50,527 nt of DNA from JAIRNF01 sp031550925 (GTDB lineage Bacteria > Bacteroidota > Bacteroidia > Bacteroidales > UBA932). A model generated the notes under the pieces. The model was not told the origin of the DNA and did not search any database. It saw only the letters and a program-made list of their open reading frames with translations. How positions within the stretch are numbered: the first letter of the stretch is position 1; every line of letters starts with the position of its first letter. Where the stretch lies: NCBI GenBank assembly GCA_031550925.1, contig JAVBOE010000027.1, positions 1 through 50,527 on the forward strand, given 5' to 3'. Made by a program: the position numbers and the translations under genes. Shown here piece after piece: positions 15,228-24,842 of this stretch.

Positions 15228-17117
15228 ATGGTAAGCATATTACAAGTAGAAAACCTCACTAAATCGTTCGGAGACCTTACGCTGTTTGAAAATATTTCGT
15301 TTGGAATTGGCGAAGGACAGCGTGTTGCTATTGTTGCAAAAAATGGTGCAGGTAAAACTACCTTACTAAATATTATTGCAGCTCGCGAAAGTAGCGATAG
15401 CGGTGCTGTTGTCTTTCGTCGAGATTTACGCATAGGCTACCTCGAGCAAAACCCATATTACCCCTCGGGATTAACCGTTTTAGATGCTTGCTTTTATTCT
15501 CAAAATGAGACGGTGCAAGCCATTGCAGAATACGAACAGGCTCTACTATCAGACAATCATAGCAAGCTGGATGAAGCAATGGCCAAAATGGATGCGCTTA
15601 AAGCTTGGGATTATGAGCTGCGAGCCAAGCAGATTCTTACTAAGCTAAAAATTGAAGACCTTACGCAAAAAGTTGAACATCTATCGGGCGGACAGCTGAA
15701 ACGCATCGCGCTTGCCAATGTATTGATCAGTGAGCCCGAGCTACTGATTCTCGACGAGCCCACCAACCATTTAGATTTAGATATGATTGAGTGGTTTGAG
15801 GACTACCTCATCCGTTCAAAAATATCGTTGTTAATGGTTACGCACGACCGTTACTTCCTCGACCGTGTATGCAGCGATATACTTGAGATTGATAATAAGC
15901 AGCTATACACCTACAAAGGCAACTACAGCTACTTTCTCGAAAAGCGTCAGGAAAGAGTTGAAGTTTTTAACGCCGAACTTGATAGGGCGAATAACTTACT
16001 CCGTAAAGAGTTGGAATGGATGCGCCGTATGCCGCAAGCCCGTGGAACCAAAGCAAAATCGAGGATTGATTCATTTTACGAGTTGGAAGAAAAAGCATCG
16101 CAAAAGCGCTACGATAAACAAGTACGACTGGATGTAAAGAGCTCTTATCTTGGTAAAAAAATATTCGAAGCAAAGTATATCAGTAAAAGCTACGGCGATA
16201 TTAAAATTCTTGAAGATTTTGCCTATACCTTTAATCGAGCCGAGAAGATGGGCATTGTCGGTCGTAATGGAACCGGTAAATCTACCTTCTTAAAAATACT
16301 GATGGGCGAAGTAAAGCCTGACAAAGGCTCTATTGATGTAGGCGAAACTGTTGTATTTGGCTACTATAGTCAAGATGGATTGCGGTTTAACGAGGGTATG
16401 AAAGTAATAGATGTGGTGCGAGAAATTGCAGAAGAAGTCCGCTTGGGAGACGGTCGTAAGATGAGCGTTTCGCAATTTCTGAACTACTTTATGTTCACAC
16501 CAGAAGTGCAATACAACTATGTGAGTAAGCTTAGCGGAGGAGAAAAAAGACGGCTGTACTTATGTACCGTTCTTATGAAAAGCCCCAACTTTCTTATACT
16601 CGACGAGCCTACCAACGACCTAGATATTGTTACGCTAAACGTTCTGGAAGAATACCTTCAATCGTTTGAAGGTTGCGTAATAGTAGTTTCGCACGACCGC
16701 TATTTTATGGATAAAATAGTAGATCACCTGTTGGTATTTGAAGGAAATGCTAAGCTAAAAGACTTCCCCGGAAACTATACACAATACCGTGAGTGGCGAG
16801 AACAGCAAGAACGTATAGAACGGCAACGAAAATCCAACGAAGCTGATAACACTAAACTCAATAAACCATCTGTCTCTCGTAGTGATGGTAACGAACAAAA
16901 ACGCCGCTTAAGCTATCGTGAAAGGGAAGAGCTACAACAGCTAGGAAAAGACATTGAGCAGCTAGAAAAAGAAAAAACAGAATTGGAAACGACCCTAAGT
17001 TCAGGAGTCCTCAGCAATGATGAACTAGTAGAAAAATCAACACGAATAGGCGAAGTAAATAATCTGCTAGACGAAAAAGGCATGCGTTGGCTGGAGCTGA
17101 GTGAGATAGAAGAGTAG
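15228..17117 (+). CDS. ABC-F family ATP-binding protein (Uup-like)
   Basis: A 629-residue soluble protein with two ABC ATPase domains and no membrane segment. Domain 1: Walker A AKNGAGKTT at about 37-45, signature LSGGQ at about 154, Walker B LLILDEPTNHLDL. Then the linker with WMRRMPQARGTKAKSRID (P-site tRNA interaction motif region), domain 2 with GRNGTGKST, LSGGE and LILDEPTNDLD, and a charged coiled-coil C-terminal domain (about 545-629). This is the layout of Uup, an ABC-F protein implicated in ribosome function and DNA transposon excision. The first Walker A has Ala-Lys in place of the common Gly-Arg/Pro. An antibiotic-resistance role is possible in the family but nothing points to it here. 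Confidence 0.9.
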   Translation: MVSILQVENLTKSFGDLTLFENISFGIGEGQRVAIVAKNGAGKTTLLNIIAARESSDSGAVVFRRDLRIGYLEQNPYYPSGLTVLDACFYSQNETVQAIAEYEQALLSDNHSKLDEAMAKMDALKAWDYELRAKQILTKLKIEDLTQKVEHLSGGQLKRIALANVLISEPELLILDEPTNHLDLDMIEWFEDYLIRSKISLLMVTHDRYFLDRVCSDILEIDNKQLYTYKGNYSYFLEKRQERVEVFNAELDRANNLLRKELEWMRRMPQARGTKAKSRIDSFYELEEKASQKRYDKQVRLDVKSSYLGKKIFEAKYISKSYGDIKILEDFAYTFNRAEKMGIVGRNGTGKSTFLKILMGEVKPDKGSIDVGETVVFGYYSQDGLRFNEGMKVIDVVREIAEEVRLGDGRKMSVSQFLNYFMFTPEVQYNYVSKLSGGEKRRLYLCTVLMKSPNFLILDEPTNDLDIVTLNVLEEYLQSFEGCVIVVSHDRYFMDKIVDHLLVFEGNAKLKDFPGNYTQYREWREQQERIERQRKSNEADNTKLNKPSVSRSDGNEQKRRLSYREREELQQLGKDIEQLEKEKTELETTLSSGVLSNDELVEKSTRIGEVNNLLDEKGMRWLELSEIEE

Positions 17118-17123
17118 CTTAAT

Positions 17124-17153
17124 CGTCATTTCTCCTCTCGGTCGAAATTGACG
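17124..17153. repeat. Degenerate GTCATTTC palindrome between convergent genes
   Basis: CGTCATTTC (17124-17132) and GAAATTGACG (17144-17153) form an imperfect hairpin. It is a decayed member of the family seen complete at 42095-42177 and may serve as terminator for the two converging genes. Confidence 0.55.
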
Positions 17154-17159
17154 GGAAGT

Positions 17160-18341
17160 TTACTGCTTTATTATCCTCACATTGCGCCGTACACCATCTT
17201 TATTCTCTATAGTAAATACTGCTTCTTCCTTTTCTTCGCTATTTATTAATGGTTCGAGCAGTATCTCACACTCCGTTCTTTGCCTGTAGCCAGCACCGTT
17301 AATTGCAATAATCCTATCCCCTTGATTTATATTCTGTCCTAGATTGTCCCACACGGTACCTACTATAAGCATTCCATCTTGTATGCTAGGGTCAACCGTC
17401 CAAAACCGCTCTCTTACATTAGTATATACTTTATACGGATCGTTCGGCTCAAAATAGAACTGCTTATTCAAATAGTCGATAGTAACTTTGCCATAGCTAG
17501 TAAGTTTGATTCCCATTTTAGATTCTCCATCAGTTGTATGGATAATGGCATTAGCCATCTTATTTTTTCCTAATAAAAATCGAGCAAGGTATAACCTGTA
17601 CATCTCAACATTTTCGGTAGTACCAAGCATACCAGCAGACGAATTTCCGTAGGTAAATCCAAGTATGCGAAAAATCTTACGATCTTTCAGGTTCTCAAAC
17701 TCATCAATATTCATTGACATTAAACCATTTGAGCCGGAATCAAATAATAGCTTCAGCTTGGTGTTTCCAAGTTTGATTGTAAAATATGGATTACTTTGCT
17801 CGCTATCTAAATATAGCTTAGTTGCGTATTTCTTATTCAACTTCAGCGAATCTAACCGATCTGTAATAATAATTGTGCTGTCTTCTGGCGAGAACTGGAC
17901 AATAGATTTATGCAACAAATTGCTACCTATAAACCCATCAACATTAAAGCAGTCAAAAAAAGTGGACTTTTCAACCGTTAGGACAGGAATATTATTAAAT
18001 CCAATACTATCAAAGCTAATTCTATCAACAACTATAATAGATGAGGTATCTTGTTTTTCGCTTTGGTCAACAACATTAAGATTTTCCTTATCGCTTAAAT
18101 TCAGCTCATTCATCAATACCTGACTAACACAGGTTACAGCCCCTGTATCAAAAATAAAGCGTCGTTGCTTACCTCCCAGTTCAGCTTTTACTATCAACTT
18201 ATTGTTTACCTCTTCATAAGGAAGCTTAATGTAGTACCCCGTAGTATCCGGAACTGCCTGATTAAGATCAACTCCTTGAGCTAGCGTACAATTAGCAAAA
18301 CATAGTAATAGTATAAGAATTATCCCTAATATCCTCCTCAT
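17160..18341 (-). CDS. Exported aspartic protease-like protein with two retropepsin domains and a PDZ domain
   Basis: A 393-residue protein with a Sec signal (MRRILGIILILLLCFANCTLAQG). Two retropepsin-type lobes follow in one chain. The first has FIFDTGAVT (Asp65-Thr-Gly-Ala) and ends with VDGFIGSNLL; the second has LLFDSGSNG (Asp201-Ser-Gly-Ser). Two lobes could form an internal pseudo-dimeric active site, as in pepsins. The last 90 residues, with NQGDRIIAINGAGY, look like a PDZ domain, which usually recognises C-termini or regulates proteolysis. The location is the periplasm or the outside face. It is the last gene of a likely cysS-SRPBCC-protease unit. Substrate and activity are unknown. 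Confidence 0.85.
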   Translation of the reverse strand: MRRILGIILILLLCFANCTLAQGVDLNQAVPDTTGYYIKLPYEEVNNKLIVKAELGGKQRRFIFDTGAVTCVSQVLMNELNLSDKENLNVVDQSEKQDTSSIIVVDRISFDSIGFNNIPVLTVEKSTFFDCFNVDGFIGSNLLHKSIVQFSPEDSTIIITDRLDSLKLNKKYATKLYLDSEQSNPYFTIKLGNTKLKLLFDSGSNGLMSMNIDEFENLKDRKIFRILGFTYGNSSAGMLGTTENVEMYRLYLARFLLGKNKMANAIIHTTDGESKMGIKLTSYGKVTIDYLNKQFYFEPNDPYKVYTNVRERFWTVDPSIQDGMLIVGTVWDNLGQNINQGDRIIAINGAGYRQRTECEILLEPLINSEEKEEAVFTIENKDGVRRNVRIIKQ

Positions 18342-18368
18342 TTTTTGATTTTAGTATTACAATTTACT

Positions 18369-18863
18369 TTACATAGCGAGCTGCTTTGAATAATAGCTGC
18401 CAAGCTCTTCAAAGTCGGGAAGCGGTGCCTTTTTATGCTCCACATAAGCAACCATATCGTCAAGTATGATATGCCAGCCAACGGCCCAATCAACCAATGA
18501 TCCCGACGTTAAATTCTGGTGCATTAATACTACCATCGTATTTTCGTCATCAATTCGAACAAACGACCAGCTGACTTCAGATGTAGGCATATCTTCCCAT
18601 ACTATGGTATGAACTATTTCAGTAGGTCTATTTATGCTTACAATCTTTCCTGTAGCCAACCCTTCATCTCCAAAATCCAAACGGATAATACCGTCTTCTT
18701 TATTTACAAAACTTAGCCCTTGAAACCAGCTATCTCTTTCTTTTTCTTTGGCTATGGCGTTCCACGCCTCATTAATAGGAGCATGAAGAGTACGACTAAA
18801 TACCATCGAAAAGTGGCCGTTATCTTGCTGACGAACCACTCCGTTAAGCTTACTATCATTCAT
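18369..18863 (-). CDS. SRPBCC/AHSA1-like domain protein
   Basis: A 164-residue protein of the START-like SRPBCC superfamily, Activator of Hsp90 ATPase homologue 1-like branch. The pattern VFSRTLHAPINEAWNAIAKEKERDSWFQ near residues 20-48 is the usual first strand and helix, followed by TGKIVSINRPTEIVHTIVWE and, at the C-terminus, GWHIILDDMVAYVEHK. These proteins form a deep hydrophobic ligand cavity; the ligand is unknown. It is cytoplasmic. It lies 66 bp downstream of cysS and 27 bp upstream of the retropepsin gene on the same strand. Confidence 0.8.
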   Translation of the reverse strand: MNDSKLNGVVRQQDNGHFSMVFSRTLHAPINEAWNAIAKEKERDSWFQGLSFVNKEDGIIRLDFGDEGLATGKIVSINRPTEIVHTIVWEDMPTSEVSWSFVRIDDENTMVVLMHQNLTSGSLVDWAVGWHIILDDMVAYVEHKKAPLPDFEELGSYYSKQLAM

Positions 18864-18929
18864 AGCTATATGTATTATTGTTTAACTTTATATGCTTATA
18901 GATATAAAACAATAAACATGCCATTTAGT

Positions 18930-20411
18930 TTACCTAACCTCCCACTCTACTCCGTCTTTTGTATCTTTTATAATAACACCCAGCTTAGCCAAAGCAACCC
19001 TTATGTCATCTGCTGCGGCATAGTTTTTTTCTTTTTTAGCCTTTTTCCGTAAGCTGAGGATATAATCTATCAATTCGCTTGTGAGGAGGCTATTTGTTTC
19101 GTTCGCCTGCTCGTCTTGCAATCCAAGTATATCAAATACCACATCATGATATAGCTGTTTCAGCTGCGTAAGATCAACAGCAGAGATGCTCTCTTTACCT
19201 TCGCTGATAGAATTAATAACACGCACCCCATCAAACAGAACAGAAATGGCAATGGGACTATTTAAGTCGTCATTCAGCGCATCGTAGCAAGACACTCTTA
19301 ATTCATCAACTTTTACTGCTTCGCTTGACTTATCATTTGGCTTCAGCTTATCCAGAGTTTCTACTGCTTTTAGCAGACGTTGCAGCCCTTTTTCGGCCGC
19401 TTGTAAAGCCGCATTAGAAAAATCGAGCGTACTGCGATAATGTGCCTGAAGTATAAAAAAACGTATAGTCATTGGGCTATAAGCCTGCTCGAGGTTGGGG
19501 TTACTCCCCGTAAACATTTCTTCGAGCGTAATAAAGTTACCCAACGACTTACCCATCTTCTGTCCGTTAATGGTAATCATGTTGTTGTGCATCCAATAAC
19601 GAACAGCCTCTTTTCCATCGGCAGCAACATTCTGAGCAATTTCGCACTCATGATGCGGAAACATTAAATCCATTCCGCCTCCATGAATATCAAACTGCTC
19701 ACCCAAATATTTTATGCTCATGGCAGAGCACTCTAAGTGCCAACCGGGAAAACCTTCTCCCCAAGGCGAAGGCCATCGCATAATATGCTCGGGCGAAGCC
19801 TTCTTCCAAAGCGCAAAATCAAACGAATTATGCTTGTCGCTTTGTCCATCGAGGTCTCTTGTATTTGTCAGTAGGTCTTCCAGTACACGCCCCGAAAGCT
19901 TACCGTAGTCCTTATACTTTTTATTGTACGCCTCTACGTCAAAATAAATAGAGCCGTTTACTTCGTATGCAAACCCATGTTCCAGTATCTTTTTTATCAG
20001 CTCTATTTGCTCAATGATATGCCCCGACGCGCGAGGCTCTATACTTGGCGGAAGCACATTTAAGCTCTCCATTGCCTTGTGATAGCGTAGCGTATAGTAC
20101 TGAACGATCTCCATTGGCTCAAGCTCTTCAAGGCGAGCCTTCTTTTCTATTTTATCTTCACCAACATCAGCATCGTTTTCCAAATGCCCCACATCGGTAA
20201 TATTACGTACATAGCGCACCTTATAACCAATATGCTTGAGATAACGGAACAACAAATCGAACGTAACGGCAGGACGGGCATGCCCTAAATGCGGGTCGCC
20301 ATATACCGTAGGCCCGCAAACATATAAGCCCACATGCTGAGGATGAATAGGTATAAACGTTTCTTTTGTTCTACTAAGCGTGTTATAAATGCTAAATATC
20401 TGTTCTGTCAT
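18930..20411 (-). CDS. cysS: Cysteinyl-tRNA synthetase
   Basis: A 493-residue class I aminoacyl-tRNA synthetase that charges tRNA-Cys. Visible are YVCGPTVYGDPHLGHARP (zinc-ligand Cys and the HIGH variant HLGH), GWHLECSAMS, HGGGMDLMFPHHECEIAQ (further zinc ligands), and the KMSKS variant KMGKSLGN. The DALR and C-terminal domains complete the length. A TAnnTTTG box on the minus strand (CAAAAGTA at 20437-20444 on plus) gives a leader of about 20 nt. SRPBCC and protease genes follow on the same strand, which looks like chance co-transcription rather than common function. Confidence 0.97.
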   Translation of the reverse strand: MTEQIFSIYNTLSRTKETFIPIHPQHVGLYVCGPTVYGDPHLGHARPAVTFDLLFRYLKHIGYKVRYVRNITDVGHLENDADVGEDKIEKKARLEELEPMEIVQYYTLRYHKAMESLNVLPPSIEPRASGHIIEQIELIKKILEHGFAYEVNGSIYFDVEAYNKKYKDYGKLSGRVLEDLLTNTRDLDGQSDKHNSFDFALWKKASPEHIMRWPSPWGEGFPGWHLECSAMSIKYLGEQFDIHGGGMDLMFPHHECEIAQNVAADGKEAVRYWMHNNMITINGQKMGKSLGNFITLEEMFTGSNPNLEQAYSPMTIRFFILQAHYRSTLDFSNAALQAAEKGLQRLLKAVETLDKLKPNDKSSEAVKVDELRVSCYDALNDDLNSPIAISVLFDGVRVINSISEGKESISAVDLTQLKQLYHDVVFDILGLQDEQANETNSLLTSELIDYILSLRKKAKKEKNYAAADDIRVALAKLGVIIKDTKDGVEWEVR

Positions 20412-20555
20412 TATCTTTTGCTAATTGTACGTTTTACAAAAGTAATATTAATTTCTTTTACTGGTAAGTGTTAAACTATATTGAATATTAACGATAAATG
20501 ATAACAATATGCTTTTATTTGTTGTTAACCTATTTCACATCATTGGCAGATTTAA

Positions 20556-20563
20556 TAACTTTG
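20556..20563 (+). promoter_or_regulatory. Promoter -7 box of the TonB-like gene
   Basis: TAACTTTG fits TAnnTTTG; 20 bp upstream is TTTC (20532-20535), one base off the usual -33 box. The ATG at 20571 follows 7 bp after the box, another nearly leaderless layout. Confidence 0.6.
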
Positions 20564-20570
20564 TGGCCAA

Positions 20571-21401
20571 ATGAATAATCTGAACGACTATATAGGCAAA
20601 GCATACAACAACGGCGGGCAGTTTAGCTCTGAGAATTTTTCGGCCGAGCTGTTGGAGGCAAGAACATTTAAAGGTATCTTGGTTAAATATCGTATTGGTA
20701 TATATGTAGGTATCATTGTAACCATGTTACTTACCATATTTTTACTGGCCTATAAAATTTCAACTTCAGTTTCTAAACCCTATACTTTTACTTTACTAAA
20801 CACACTTGATGATGAGGTTGCTCCGGACCCCGAAGTTATAGAAGAAACAAAGCGCGAAAAAGTAGAAGAGGAAGTTGATGCTCTTATACGCGAAGCGCGA
20901 ACATCCTCGTCTGTAAGAAATGTGGTGGTTAATACGCAAGACCGACCAACCTCTACTTTAAGAGATTCTAAGGGCATAAACAACTCTGTATATGAAGAGG
21001 CACGGCAGCTGCAAGAAAAGATGGATGCCAATAGACAAAAGATGCAAGAGCTACAGACAACCGATAATTCCGTTCCTATTCTAACAGAGACACCGCCTCC
21101 TACTACCCAAGAAACCTACCAAGGTCCGTCTGTGCTATCATATACGTTAGATGGACGTAGAGCTATGCACTTGCCAATACCGGCATACAAGTGCGAGCAT
21201 GGTGGCGATGTTACCGTCATTATTCAAGTTAATCAGAACGGATACGTTGTAGAAGCAGAGATTGACAAAACTAAATCGTCGTCAAACCCTACATTACAAG
21301 ATACGGCTATAAAAGCGGCGAAATCGTCACGCTTTGCAGCCAGCTCTACTGCTCCTAAAAAACAGCAAGGCACTATTGTTTATCGGTTTATTGCACAATA
21401 A
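20571..21401 (+). CDS. TonB-family energy transducer-like protein
   Basis: A 276-residue protein with an N-terminal cytoplasmic part (1-42), one membrane segment (about 43-66, YRIGIYVGIIVTMLLTIFLLAY), a periplasmic Glu- and Ser/Pro-rich spacer with a coiled-coil stretch (about 140-160, EEARQLQEKMDANRQKMQEL), and a C-terminal domain with VTVIIQVNQNGYVVEAEIDKTKS and TAIKAAKSSRF, which is the TonB C-terminal fold (valine-rich strand, then AxxAAxxxxF). TonB proteins pass proton-motive energy to outer membrane receptors. The N-terminal part before the membrane segment is longer than in classical TonB, and no exbB/exbD lies near. It may instead be a TonB-like structural protein. Confidence 0.8.
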   Translation: MNNLNDYIGKAYNNGGQFSSENFSAELLEARTFKGILVKYRIGIYVGIIVTMLLTIFLLAYKISTSVSKPYTFTLLNTLDDEVAPDPEVIEETKREKVEEEVDALIREARTSSSVRNVVVNTQDRPTSTLRDSKGINNSVYEEARQLQEKMDANRQKMQELQTTDNSVPILTETPPPTTQETYQGPSVLSYTLDGRRAMHLPIPAYKCEHGGDVTVIIQVNQNGYVVEAEIDKTKSSSNPTLQDTAIKAAKSSRFAASSTAPKKQQGTIVYRFIAQ

Positions 21402-21520
21402 ATAGACAAAGGATATAAAGACAAAAGAACAAAGAAAAGAGTAGGATATAAATCCACGTTTAGCTTTCTATGCGTATTAACTGTTAATAGTATCTATATA
21501 ACCTCAATATATACAAGCCA

Positions 21521-24163
21521 ATGGCAAAACCTTACTACGCCCAAACGACCGAAGAGTTGGTCGAATCGCTAAAAACAGCTGCGAACAAAGGACTATCTCA
21601 AGAAGATGCCCAACACCGACTTAAAGAGTATGGCTATAACGAGCTGAAGAAAACGAAAAAGAAAAGTCTTTTTGTAAAGTTTTTATCACAGTTCAAAAGT
21701 TTTATGATAGTTGTTTTGCTTGCAGCTGCTATCATATCAGGAGTTATAGGCTTTCTGCATGGCGAGGGTTTTACTGATGCCATAATTATTCTTGCCATTG
21801 TTATTCTTAACGCCGTAATTGGTGTTGCCCAAGAAGCCAAAGCAGAGCAATCGCTAGAGGCTTTAGAGAGAATGTCGTCTCCTCACTGCAAGGTAATTAG
21901 AGATGGGGTAATGAGCGTTATCGAGTCAAAAGAGCTGGTTCCTGGCGATTTGGTTGTGCTTGAAACAGGCGACTCTGTACCTGCTGATGTACGGCTTACC
22001 GAGGCAGTAAACCTTAAAATTCAGGAGGCTGCTCTTACCGGAGAATCCATTCCCGAAGACAAATTTACCCATCCTTTAGCTGATCCGAATCTTCCACTAG
22101 GTGACAGGGATAATATGGCATACTCTTCCTGCTCTATAACCTACGGGCGTGGTGCCGGTATTGTTACCGAAACAGGAATGCATACCGAGGTAGGTAAGAT
22201 TGCCGCCATGATTCAGTCGGTGCCCGATATAAAAACTCCGCTACAACAACGGCTAGATAAGCTTGGTAAAATGCTTGGTGTTGCCGCACTGATAATCTGC
22301 GCTTTACTTTTTGTTATCGGAATTTTATACGGCAAGCCCGCTCTAGATATGTTTATGACAGCCGTCAGTCTTGCCGCCGCTGCTATTCCCGAAGGACTTC
22401 CGGCCGTATCAACCATTGTGCTGGCAGTTGGTGTACAACGCTTGGTAAAAAAGAATGCTATTGTGCGTACCCTTCCGTCTGTTGAAGCATTGGGCAGCAC
22501 TACCGTAATATGTTCGGACAAAACGGGTACACTCACTCAAAACAAGATGACGGTTGTAAGGCTATACACCAATGGTACTGCACGCTCTACAGAAGAAGCA
22601 ATAGAACATAAATCAGACGATATTGAAAAGCTGATACAGATAGCCGTATTGGCAAACGATACCAACTTCACGAATGACGGAAAAACTACCGGAGACCCCA
22701 CAGAAACATCGTTGGTGGATATAGCGCATAAATTCGCTATCGATAAAAACGAACTTGATAATAAATATCTACGTGTAAAAGAAATTCCGTTCGACTCTGA
22801 GCGCAAGCTGATGACTACCGTTAATCGTATTGATGACGGTAAATACATGATATGCACTAAAGGCGGGCTGGATGAGCTGCTAGAACGCTGCACTAGAATC
22901 TTAGAAAATGGTCAAGCCGTCTCATTAGAAGAAAAACACTTAAAAGCCATAGCCGACACAAACCTGCAAATGGCAAAAAGCGCCTTACGTGTGCTGGCAA
23001 TGGGCTACAAAGAGCTTGACCATAAGCCTAATGATAACGAAATGTTGACCTTAGAAAATGACCTTATATATGTGGGTATGGTTGGCATGATAGACCCTGC
23101 CCGTCCTGAAGTGAGAGATGCTGTAGCCGAATGCCGTACAGCCGGTATCAAGCCGGTAATGATTACAGGCGACCATAAAATTACAGCTACTGCCATTGCT
23201 ACAGATTTAGGCATTATGGTAGATGGAGACAGGGCTATTAGCGGTTCTGAGCTGATGCAAATGTCAGACGATGAACTATTCAATCAAGTACACAACGTAT
23301 CGGTATATGCACGTGTTGCGCCGGAAGATAAAGTTCGTATCGTAAAAGCCTTTCAGAAATCGGGCGATATTGTAGCCATGACCGGTGACGGCGTAAACGA
23401 TGCCCCGGCCCTTAAGCTGGCCGATATAGGCTGTGCAATGGGTATAACAGGTACCGATGTTGCGAAAGAGGCTTCGGATATTGTACTAACCGACGATAAT
23501 TTTACAACTATAGTTACAGCGGTTGAAGAAGGGCGCAGGATATACAATAATATTTTAAAGGCTATACAGTTTATGCTATCTACCAATATCGGAGAGATAT
23601 TGGTGCTTTTTACCGCTGTTGTTGCCAACTGGTCAAGCCCGCTGCTACCTATACACATTCTATGGATTAATCTAGTAACAGACAGCCTTCCGGCACTTGC
23701 CCTTAGTGTTGACCCTGCAGATCCCAATAGTATGAAATGCAAACCTATAGACTCTCGCAAAGGCATCATGACTCGAGATTTTTCTATGAGAATATTGCTG
23801 CAAGGTATTATGATTGGAGCTTTATCGCTTACGGCATACCATATAGGGTTACAAACGAGCTTAGATGCCGCACAAACAATGACGTTCGGAGTACTTGCTT
23901 TAAGCCAGATTACGCATGTCTTTAATGTGAGATCTAACTCTCATACAGCATTCCGAAATATGTTCTCCAATAAATATCTTTTAGGTGCTGTTGCAATAGT
24001 GCTGCTTATAATGATTGCTCTTTTAGAAATTCCAGCATTTCACGACCTGTTCCACCTAACAACACTAACAGGAGTACAATGGATGTGGGTGGGCATACTC
24101 TCAATTGCTCCACTGCCCATTGTAGAATTTGTAAAATGCTTAATCAGATTGGTAAAGAAGTAA
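21521..24163 (+). CDS. P-type cation-transporting ATPase, P2A calcium-ATPase type
   Basis: An 880-residue P-type ATPase. The cation_ATPase_N domain is at 5-70, the actuator loop has LTGESIPE at 172-179, the P-type intramembrane motif is PEGLPA at 290-295, the phosphorylated aspartate is Asp333 in CSDKTGTLTQ, and the hinge is TGDGVNDAPALKLADIG. Ten membrane segments fit. The PEGLP motif and the length place it with P2A calcium pumps (SERCA/PMR1-like, as in Listeria LMCA1), exporting Ca2+ from the cytoplasm; other P2 specificities (Na+, Mn2+) cannot be excluded. It lies 119 bp downstream of the TonB-like gene and ends in a clear terminator. Confidence 0.93.
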   Translation: MAKPYYAQTTEELVESLKTAANKGLSQEDAQHRLKEYGYNELKKTKKKSLFVKFLSQFKSFMIVVLLAAAIISGVIGFLHGEGFTDAIIILAIVILNAVIGVAQEAKAEQSLEALERMSSPHCKVIRDGVMSVIESKELVPGDLVVLETGDSVPADVRLTEAVNLKIQEAALTGESIPEDKFTHPLADPNLPLGDRDNMAYSSCSITYGRGAGIVTETGMHTEVGKIAAMIQSVPDIKTPLQQRLDKLGKMLGVAALIICALLFVIGILYGKPALDMFMTAVSLAAAAIPEGLPAVSTIVLAVGVQRLVKKNAIVRTLPSVEALGSTTVICSDKTGTLTQNKMTVVRLYTNGTARSTEEAIEHKSDDIEKLIQIAVLANDTNFTNDGKTTGDPTETSLVDIAHKFAIDKNELDNKYLRVKEIPFDSERKLMTTVNRIDDGKYMICTKGGLDELLERCTRILENGQAVSLEEKHLKAIADTNLQMAKSALRVLAMGYKELDHKPNDNEMLTLENDLIYVGMVGMIDPARPEVRDAVAECRTAGIKPVMITGDHKITATAIATDLGIMVDGDRAISGSELMQMSDDELFNQVHNVSVYARVAPEDKVRIVKAFQKSGDIVAMTGDGVNDAPALKLADIGCAMGITGTDVAKEASDIVLTDDNFTTIVTAVEEGRRIYNNILKAIQFMLSTNIGEILVLFTAVVANWSSPLLPIHILWINLVTDSLPALALSVDPADPNSMKCKPIDSRKGIMTRDFSMRILLQGIMIGALSLTAYHIGLQTSLDAAQTMTFGVLALSQITHVFNVRSNSHTAFRNMFSNKYLLGAVAIVLLIMIALLEIPAFHDLFHLTTLTGVQWMWVGILSIAPLPIVEFVKCLIRLVKK

Positions 24164-24187
24164 AGTATAATAATTCTACTGTAAGCA

Positions 24188-24219
24188 AAAGAGCAATCAA
24201 AATTGATTGCTCTTTTTTA
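24188..24219 (+). terminator. Bidirectional terminator between the P-type ATPase and the small membrane protein gene
   Basis: An 11-bp stem AGAGCAATCAA/TTGATTGCTCT (24190-24213) with T6 on the right (24213-24218) and A4 on the left. It serves converging transcripts. Confidence 0.85.
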
Positions 24220-24236
24220 AATGTGTAAATTATTCA

Positions 24237-24707
24237 CTACCTATAAACAACCAACAAAGTAGTATCCGACTTTAGCCTAAGTTCCTTATCAAAAAATAAC
24301 AACCCTGCTTTATTGTATTTGTTATTGAAGCCATGAGTTAAGTGAAAGTACTTTTCGTTACTTATCAGCTTATTTTCATTTAACTCATTATCTTCTTTTA
24401 CCATAATCGGAGGGTTCTTTTGATATAAAGAATCCGGCAATTTTTGCTGCATAAAAAACATACTTGCAACCCAAAAACCCAAAGCTACCACAAAGCATGG
24501 AAAGAGATATAAGCGTTTTGCCGTTTTACGGTACTCCTTGATCGCATAGATAATAGTAGGAATAGCTATAATAACTGCCAAAATATATTTTATACCGGAA
24601 AGATATGAGTAATTACCTAGAAATTGTTCCTGCCCAAGAGGAAGAACAAGAATTAGAACCAGTATAGCAGCAACCTGAATTATTATTTTATTTATATGCA
24701 CTTTCAT
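24237..24707 (-). CDS. Small membrane protein of unknown function
   Basis: I do not recognise this protein. With the start at 24707 (MKVHINKIIIQVAAILVLILVLPL) it has 156 residues and three hydrophobic segments at about 8-24, 38-54 and 70-88, then a soluble C-terminal part of about 65 residues with charged and aromatic residues. A longer frame from an ATG at 24761 would add 18 residues that do not look like a signal peptide, so I prefer the shorter one. The protein probably sits in the inner membrane. It converges on the P-type ATPase gene and is alone on its strand. Confidence 0.65.
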   Translation of the reverse strand: MKVHINKIIIQVAAILVLILVLPLGQEQFLGNYSYLSGIKYILAVIIAIPTIIYAIKEYRKTAKRLYLFPCFVVALGFWVASMFFMQQKLPDSLYQKNPPIMVKEDNELNENKLISNEKYFHLTHGFNNKYNKAGLLFFDKELRLKSDTTLLVVYR

Positions 24708-24842
24708 TACAATACCTTTCTTACATAAATTTATACTTATAAAATAAGCTATATGGTTCATGCAACAAATAAAACAAGCATTTGTTCAACATAAAGCGTA
24801 TGTTTAGCATCATTTATTTATCTTCGTAAATATTTTTAGAGA

